Below are positions 59,985-64,000 of a stretch of DNA of 64,000 bases, one piece after another. The notes below the pieces were generated by a model. The model was not told where the DNA came from. It saw nothing but the letters and a program-made list of their open reading frames with translations, and ran no database searches. Where the stretch lies: NCBI RefSeq assembly GCF_028736035.1, contig NZ_CP117867.1, positions 39,847-103,846 of the forward strand. Reading direction: 5' to 3'. The stretch is from Streptomyces sp. T12 (lineage in GTDB: Bacteria > Actinomycetota > Actinomycetes > Streptomycetales > Streptomycetaceae). Each line of letters starts with the position of its first letter. Within the stretch, counting starts at the first letter, position 1. A program made the translations under genes and the position numbers.

Positions 59985-60992
59985 ATGATCCGGGCCGGGC
60001 GCTTGGGGCTGGTGCAGACGGTGGCTGACCTGGCGGTGGTGCTCGGGGTGTCGGTCAAGACGCTGCGGAACACGCAGCCGTACGCCGCACCCGGATTTCC
60101 CGAGCCGGTGAGCTCACCACAGGCGCAAAAGCTGCTATGGGACGAAGAACAGACGGCGGCGTACTTTGCTGGCCGCGAGGTGCCGGCCCTACCGACAGGC
60201 ACATCCGATGATGACCTTCTGGACCGCCATGAGGCCGCGGCCGAGTGCGGAGTGGGGGCGGCGACATGGAACTCCTACAAGAACGATCCTCAGGTGGCTG
60301 AGCACCTGGTGATGGTGTCGGGGGTGGAACACTGGCCCCGCCAGGCCGTGCGCACGTACCGAGAGGCGCGTCCGGGCCGGGGTTCAGCGCGGACGGGAGG
60401 CCGGCCGAAGGGCAGCGGGGACCGGGTGCCCAGGGAGCAACTGCAGCAGCACACCGCCCGGTTGCTGGATGCCGATCCGGCCGTCACCGCGGCGGCCGTG
60501 ATGGAGGAACTCGGCGTCGCCATGACGACAGCGACGGCCGCTCTGGCGGCGCTGCGGGGCCAGCGGATCGCCGACCTCCTCGAGGCGCAGCCGCAGATGT
60601 CCGCCCAGCAGGCGGCCGAGCACCTGGGCTACCCGCCCATCACCTACCGCCGCGCGCTGGCTGCAGCCCGCTCAGAGCAACGCATCCGAGGGGAGCGCCC
60701 CTACATCCGGGGCGTGGCGCATGCGTTGGTCGCGGCCGGACTGGCGGAGCCCGGGGAACCGGATGTGGTGGAGCTGGCCAGTGGCGCTCTCGCCGCCGTG
60801 GTCCGCCTGGAACCGGGCCAGGGAGCAGCAGCGGTGGTCTGGGACGAGCGTTTCGGGTGGCGTACATCGCGAAGTCGGCGCCACCCGCTCGGCAAGGACA
60901 CCGGGGCGCGCCCGGAAGGAGAAGGAATCCGGTACCTCACCGGCCAGGCGCGCCCGGCGCCATCTGCCGTCGTGAACGCACTGCGCGGCTGA
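59985..60992 (+). CDS. DUF6292 family protein with HTH segments
   Basis: A 335-aa product. N-terminal part with HTH-like units (TVADLAVVLGVSVKTLRN, then AAECGVGAATWNSYKND), a basic Gly/Arg linker, two further helical units (MEELGVAMTTATAALAALRG, AAEHLGYPPITYRRALAAAR) and the C-terminal DUF6292 module (AVVWDERFGWRTSRSRRHPL, GKDTGARPEGEGIRYL). Probably a DNA-binding protein of mobile or plasmid origin; role unknown. ATG follows AGAAGGGACGGGGG. This is the only intact copy of three DUF6292 C-termini in 7.3 kb. Confidence 0.7.
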   Translation: MIRAGRLGLVQTVADLAVVLGVSVKTLRNTQPYAAPGFPEPVSSPQAQKLLWDEEQTAAYFAGREVPALPTGTSDDDLLDRHEAAAECGVGAATWNSYKNDPQVAEHLVMVSGVEHWPRQAVRTYREARPGRGSARTGGRPKGSGDRVPREQLQQHTARLLDADPAVTAAAVMEELGVAMTTATAALAALRGQRIADLLEAQPQMSAQQAAEHLGYPPITYRRALAAARSEQRIRGERPYIRGVAHALVAAGLAEPGEPDVVELASGALAAVVRLEPGQGAAAVVWDERFGWRTSRSRRHPLGKDTGARPEGEGIRYLTGQARPAPSAVVNALRG

Positions 60993-61022
60993 GAGGCCCA
61001 AGCCCTCGCTGCCGAGGTCGCA

Positions 61023-61139
61023 GCATGCGGTCTTCCGCGCCTTGCTGCCCCCACCACGGGCCGCGATGCCTTCGACAGCGGGCGCGTCTCTCCCAGCGGG
61101 GCCCGTGCCGGGCGCAGCAAGGCGCGGAAGACCGCATGC
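61023..61139. repeat. 26-bp perfect inverted repeat forming a long hairpin
   Basis: Arms at 61023-61048 and 61114-61139 are exact reverse complements (they begin GCATGCGGTCTTCCGC). The 65-nt spacer pairs further over CCACCACGGGC / GCCCGTGCCGG with mismatches. Together a hairpin of over 110 nt, 30 nt after the DUF6292 gene. Confidence 0.85.
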
Positions 61140-61175
61140 CAAGGTGCGGCCACGTGGGGCGCAATGCCCTTCTTC

Positions 61176-61513
61176 TCAGCCCGGGGCGGGGCGTGGCGCC
61201 GCCCGTGCCGCCGGGGGTGTTCCGGTCCGCTGCGCTCCCCGGAACACCCGGGGGCCGCTCCGCTGCGCTCCCCGGCCCCCGGTGGCCCGAGGTCCGCTGC
61301 GCTCCCCTCGGGCCACGCACGCGCACCCGGGCCTCCGCTCCGCTGCGGCCCGGGGCGAGCGCTCCGCGCTCTTGCGCGCTGCGGGATGGGGCAGCCGGGA
61401 GCGGTGCGCTCCGCGCCCCGTTCCCTCGCTCCGCGCTGCCGCATCCCTTGCCTCTGACGCTCCGCGCCAGAGGTGCGGCGGCACGGCCGGCGCCATGCCC
61501 CGCCCCGGGCTGA
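61176..61513. repeat. Hairpin array inside a 37-bp inverted repeat
   Basis: Outer arms 61176-61212 and 61477-61513 match as reverse complements at 35 of 37 positions. Between them stand smaller hairpins: 61215-61249, 61248-61282, 61283-61315, 61327-61353, 61383-61447 and 61451-61473. The first three share the loop TCCGCTGCGCTCC, which on the minus strand contains GCGCAGC, a GNA-type mini-hairpin. No protein-coding frame is supported; the 660-nt stretch from 60993 to 61653 is structural. Confidence 0.8.
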
Positions 61514-61653
61514 CCAACCCCCTTCTGAGCTGGGAAAACGGGTCAACTGAGTGGCCTGAAACCGCTGTTCGCGGGATAAAGAGAGAGTTATAGTTTTCTT
61601 GTTGGTCGGGGTGGCAACCGGCCAGCGATCGAAGGCCCGAAGAAGGGGATCAC

Positions 61654-62451
61654 GTGAACAAGCCCAACACCCGCATCAAGACTGGCGACTCGACCCAGCT
61701 CGAAGCCGCCGGACTCCTCCAGATCGGCACCGGTTGCCAGATCAGCCCGCTCGCTCGGTTCGAGCCGCAGGACGAGACCGGCCAGCTCCGCCCGATCACC
61801 ATCGCCGACAACGTCCGCATCGGCGCCGGGGCCGTCATCCACGGCGGCGCCCGCATCGCCACAGGCGTGCGCGTTGAGGACCACGTCACCATTGGCCAGC
61901 CGGAACTCGGCTACGCCGTCGGCCGCACCTACACCGGCACCGGCGCCCCCACCGTCCTTGCGGAGGGCACCGTGCTGCGGTCCGGCGCCATCGTCTACGC
62001 CGGGGTAACCATCGGCGCCGACACCAACATCGGTCACCGGACGCTGATCCGCAGTCACACCACCATCGGCGAGCACTGCAACATCGGCCATGGACTGGTC
62101 ATCGAACGCGCCTGCGCCATCGGCAACTGGGTCCGCTGCTCGCCCCTGTCCCACATCACCTCGGCCGTCGTCGCCGAAGACCGGGTGTTCCTCGGTGCGG
62201 GCATCCGCACCATCAACGACAAGCACCTGATCTGGAACGACACCGAGGGCCGGGAACCGGACCTGATCCCGCCCCGGTTCGAGACCGGCGCCAAGGTAGG
62301 CACCGGTTCGACCGTCCTCGGAGGCGTCACTATCGGCGCCCGCGCGCTAATCGGCGCCGGATCGGTCGTCACTCGGGACATCCCCGCCGGGGCCGTCGCC
62401 TACGGCAGCCCCGCCCGCGTCCGCAGCACCGCCAACGGGGGAGCACAGTGA
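61654..62451 (+). CDS. Left-handed beta-helix (hexapeptide) acyltransferase
   Basis: A 265-aa protein built of hexapeptide repeats ([LIV]-G-x4 pattern): TIADNVRIGAGAVIHGGARI, ATGVRVEDHVTIG, GADTNIGHRTLIRSHTTIGE and ending VLGGVTIGARALIGAGSVVT, DIPAGAVAYGSPARV. Trimeric O- or N-acyltransferases of the WbbJ/DapH/UDP-sugar type use acyl-CoA. The insert ISAIVYAG-type loop and HLIWNDTEGREPD give substrate contacts. GTG... the ATG start at 61654 has AAGGGGATC in front. Coupled (GTGA) to the dehydrogenase gene. Confidence 0.88.
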   Translation: MNKPNTRIKTGDSTQLEAAGLLQIGTGCQISPLARFEPQDETGQLRPITIADNVRIGAGAVIHGGARIATGVRVEDHVTIGQPELGYAVGRTYTGTGAPTVLAEGTVLRSGAIVYAGVTIGADTNIGHRTLIRSHTTIGEHCNIGHGLVIERACAIGNWVRCSPLSHITSAVVAEDRVFLGAGIRTINDKHLIWNDTEGREPDLIPPRFETGAKVGTGSTVLGGVTIGARALIGAGSVVTRDIPAGAVAYGSPARVRSTANGGAQ

Positions 62452-63590
62452 ACCAGACACCCGCATTCACGGGCTGGATCGAGCCGCAAGCCGCCGCAGC
62501 CTGGCCCTTCCTGACCCCCCAGAACCTGGAAGGCCTGCGCCGCCTGGAAACGGCCCTCACCCAGGGGCTCAGCACGCACCCCACCCCCGCACAGCGCTTC
62601 CTCGCGGTCCGGCGGGAACTGGCCCCCTACACGCCCGCCCGGACGGGCGGACCCGCCACCGTGGAAGCCGTGATGGCACTCGCCGGATTCATCTGCGGAT
62701 GGCACGACCTGAACCTTCGAGACACCGTGGGCCCCGGCCACGGCCGCATGATCCTGCACCATGCCGCCCCGGCACTGCGCGCCACATGGGCGAAGCGTCT
62801 GGGCAGCGGGGATCTTGTAGGGATCGCAGCGACCGAGCGACACGGCGGCAGCCGCCTGACCGAGATCACCACGCGCCTTTTCCCGGACAACAACGGGTGG
62901 CGTCTCAGCGGTGAGAAATGCTGGGTGTCGCGCCTGGAGGAGGCAGCCGCTTTCGTAGTGTTCGCCAAGGACCCCAGCGACCGAATCCAAGCGGCCGTTG
63001 TCCCAGCGGACGCCGAAGGTGTCACCCGATATCCCGAAACACCTTCGGGGTTGGGCGGGTGGGCGTGGGGCACTCTTGCACTGACCGACGTGAGCGTGTC
63101 ATCTGACAGCATCCTCACCACCCCCGGCGGGGATGGTGAACAGATATTCCGCACGCACTTCGCGGCGTTCCGCCCTCTGGTGGCCTCCATCGCTCTCGGC
63201 ACGGCCGCAGGTGTGCACTCCCGAGTGCGTAGCACCTTGCACGCCCGCACCGCTACGCGGTTGTTGCCCCGCGTACGAGACACCGCACTCGTCACCCTGG
63301 GCCGTACGCAAGGAGAGATCCATGCAGGGCTTTTGGCGGCCATCACAGCCGCGCGGCTCACGGCCCAGCACAACCCCCAGGCGGACATGTGGGCACGGAG
63401 CATCAAGGTCCACGGAGTGGAGACCGCACACCGGGCCGTGCAGGACCTTGCCCCCCTCGTCGGGGCGAGCGGCTTCCGGGCAGATTCGCCGATCAGCAGA
63501 GCCCGCACGGATCTCGGCGGGCTGCTGTACGCCGACGGCATCCATGACGCCCTGCTCCGCTCAGTCGGTCGTACGCTCCTGAGTACGTAG
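62448..63590 (+). CDS. Acyl-CoA dehydrogenase family protein
   Basis: A 380-aa flavoprotein of the ACAD fold. Helical N terminus, then DLVGIAATERHGGSRLTEIT (the FAD/substrate segment, T/S-E), GWRLSGEKCWVSRLEEAAAF (typical G-x-x-L-x-G-x-K), and the C-terminal helical bundle. The usual catalytic Glu and the Y-E-G-T/Q-I-Q tail are not obvious; ISRARTDLGGLLYADGIHDA stands there, so it may be an oxygenase- or hydroxylase-type member. It may oxidise the acyl group handled by the acyltransferase upstream. Confidence 0.82.
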   Translation: MNQTPAFTGWIEPQAAAAWPFLTPQNLEGLRRLETALTQGLSTHPTPAQRFLAVRRELAPYTPARTGGPATVEAVMALAGFICGWHDLNLRDTVGPGHGRMILHHAAPALRATWAKRLGSGDLVGIAATERHGGSRLTEITTRLFPDNNGWRLSGEKCWVSRLEEAAAFVVFAKDPSDRIQAAVVPADAEGVTRYPETPSGLGGWAWGTLALTDVSVSSDSILTTPGGDGEQIFRTHFAAFRPLVASIALGTAAGVHSRVRSTLHARTATRLLPRVRDTALVTLGRTQGEIHAGLLAAITAARLTAQHNPQADMWARSIKVHGVETAHRAVQDLAPLVGASGFRADSPISRARTDLGGLLYADGIHDALLRSVGRTLLST

Positions 63591-63597
63591 TAGAGCA

Positions 63598-63632
63598 CCC
63601 TGGGGAGCTGAATATGTATCAGCTCCCCAGGG
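63598..63632 (+). terminator. Terminator of the acyltransferase/dehydrogenase pair
   Basis: Perfect 14-bp stem (CCCTGGGGAGCTGA / TCAGCTCCCCAGGG) with a 7-nt ATATGTA loop, 8 nt after the stop codon. The next 150 nt are unusually AT-rich for this window. Confidence 0.88.
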
Positions 63633-63789
63633 ATACACCCATTCCTCTGATATCCGAGTTGCAATTTTAAATTCCGGCGTGAAATAGTGGGGTTGTTCAA
63701 TTCAAGAGAGGGGCAGCGGAGTTCACCGGAAACAGGGCGGATGAAATTGGGCTCGGGACTGGGAATAGGGAATTGAAGGGAGGTCAGTT

Positions 63790-64000
63790 ATGAAGGTGCG
63801 TCAGTTCCTCATCGGTTCCTTTCGAGCCGGTCCAGCCCCTACCCACCACCTCGCCGCGCTTTTCAGGAATTCGCGGAGCGAATTTCCTGCGGTGAATTGC
63901 GGAGCAATTCACATGCACCGTTACGGAGTGACGGTGCATCAACTTCCTTGCGGAGCAAGGGAGTTGCCGTTGCGTAGCGACGGCGCGTCGTGTCTGCGTA
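63790..64000 (+). CDS. Open frame across the hairpin array, cut by the window edge
   Basis: ATG 63790 has a strong GGGAGG site 6 nt upstream and the frame stays open to the last base (70 codons seen). It starts MKVRQFLIGSFRAGPAPTHH and then runs through the hairpin array, so the later codons (RNSRSEFPAVNCGAIHMHRY and on) follow the repeat pattern. Either a real small gene whose 3' part is built from palindromes, or a chance frame. The right end is missing. Confidence 0.35.
   Translation, partial: MKVRQFLIGSFRAGPAPTHHLAALFRNSRSEFPAVNCGAIHMHRYGVTVHQLPCGARELPLRSDGASCLR
63865..63984. repeat. Array of five hairpins with GNA triloops
   Basis: Five near-perfect palindromes in tandem: 63865-63888 (AATTCGC-GGA-GCGAATT core), 63892-63912 (GTGAATTGC-GGA-GCAATTCAC), 63913-63939 (ATGCACCGT...ACGGTGCAT, loop GGA), 63941-63965 (CTTGC-GGA-GCAAG core) and 63966-63984 (GTTGC-GTA-GCGAC core). 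Four of five have the form GC-GNA-GC. Streptomyces telomere palindromes carry the same extra-stable mini-hairpin. The array runs to the window end. Confidence 0.8.

Noticed and set aside
61176..64000. Possible CRISPR array in the repeat regions
   Set aside because: The units are palindromes of different sequence and length without regular spacers, and no cas gene is present.

Overview
The window reads as high-GC actinobacterial DNA of Streptomyces type. GC is very high, GTG starts and ATGA/GTGA start-stop overlaps are frequent, and Scr1/DUF397, DUF6415, DUF6292, Tap/Tpg and Tad-pilus genes occur together. No rRNA, tRNA, ribosomal protein or other core chromosomal block is visible. A telomere-associated protein (Tap) and terminal-protein (Tpg) type gene pair at 30.5-32.8 kb, plus hairpin arrays with GNA triloops at 61.2-61.5 kb and 63.9-64.0 kb, suggest a linear replicon: a linear plasmid or a chromosome arm. 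This is inference; the ends themselves are not shown to be in the window.

Layout. 0-9.3 kb: a Tad/Flp pilus operon (tadZ end, tadA, tadB, tadC, pilin, three pseudopilin-like genes, a 1127-aa LysM-BTAD protein), with its prepilin peptidase at 10.1 kb. 9.4-14.4 kb: small and hypothetical genes and a Scr1/DUF397 regulator pair. 14.6-19.2 kb: eight tightly coupled genes with HATPase, DUF6415 and GNAT proteins. 19.3-20.1 kb: a DUF574-type methyltransferase. 20.4-27.7 kb: a candidate RiPP cluster (XRE/TPR regulator, 45-aa candidate precursor, attenuator hairpin, TfuA, YcaO, methyltransferase, GpsA-like dehydrogenase, two membrane proteins). 27.8-34.6 kb: accessory genes, the Tap/Tpg pair and a Doc-like toxin-antitoxin pair. 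34.6-39.4 kb: dnaE2 coupled to a catalytically dead Y-family (ImuB-like) protein behind a LexA-like site. 39.5-47.1 kb: M48 protease, tandem RHH protein, GNAT, DapF plus membrane desaturase, and a GntR regulator with a palindromic operator. 47.4-53.7 kb: a Schlafen AlbA_2 protein, Ku and unknowns. 53.7-61 kb: a divergent superfamily II helicase and a MORC-type ATPase fused to a PD-(D/E)xK nuclease, bracketed by DUF6292 fragments, then a Nudix hydrolase and a full DUF6292 gene. 61-64 kb: two hairpin arrays around an acyltransferase/acyl-CoA dehydrogenase pair.

How the parts work together. The Tad genes make and export a thin pilus. The TfuA/YcaO operon most likely thioamidates or otherwise modifies a small peptide under its divergent regulator. 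dnaE2, the ImuB-like protein and Ku form a DNA-damage group (mutagenic bypass and end joining). The helicase/MORC-nuclease pair has the build of an anti-phage or anti-plasmid system. The RiPP cluster and the helicase/MORC pair are the two best candidates for undescribed biology.
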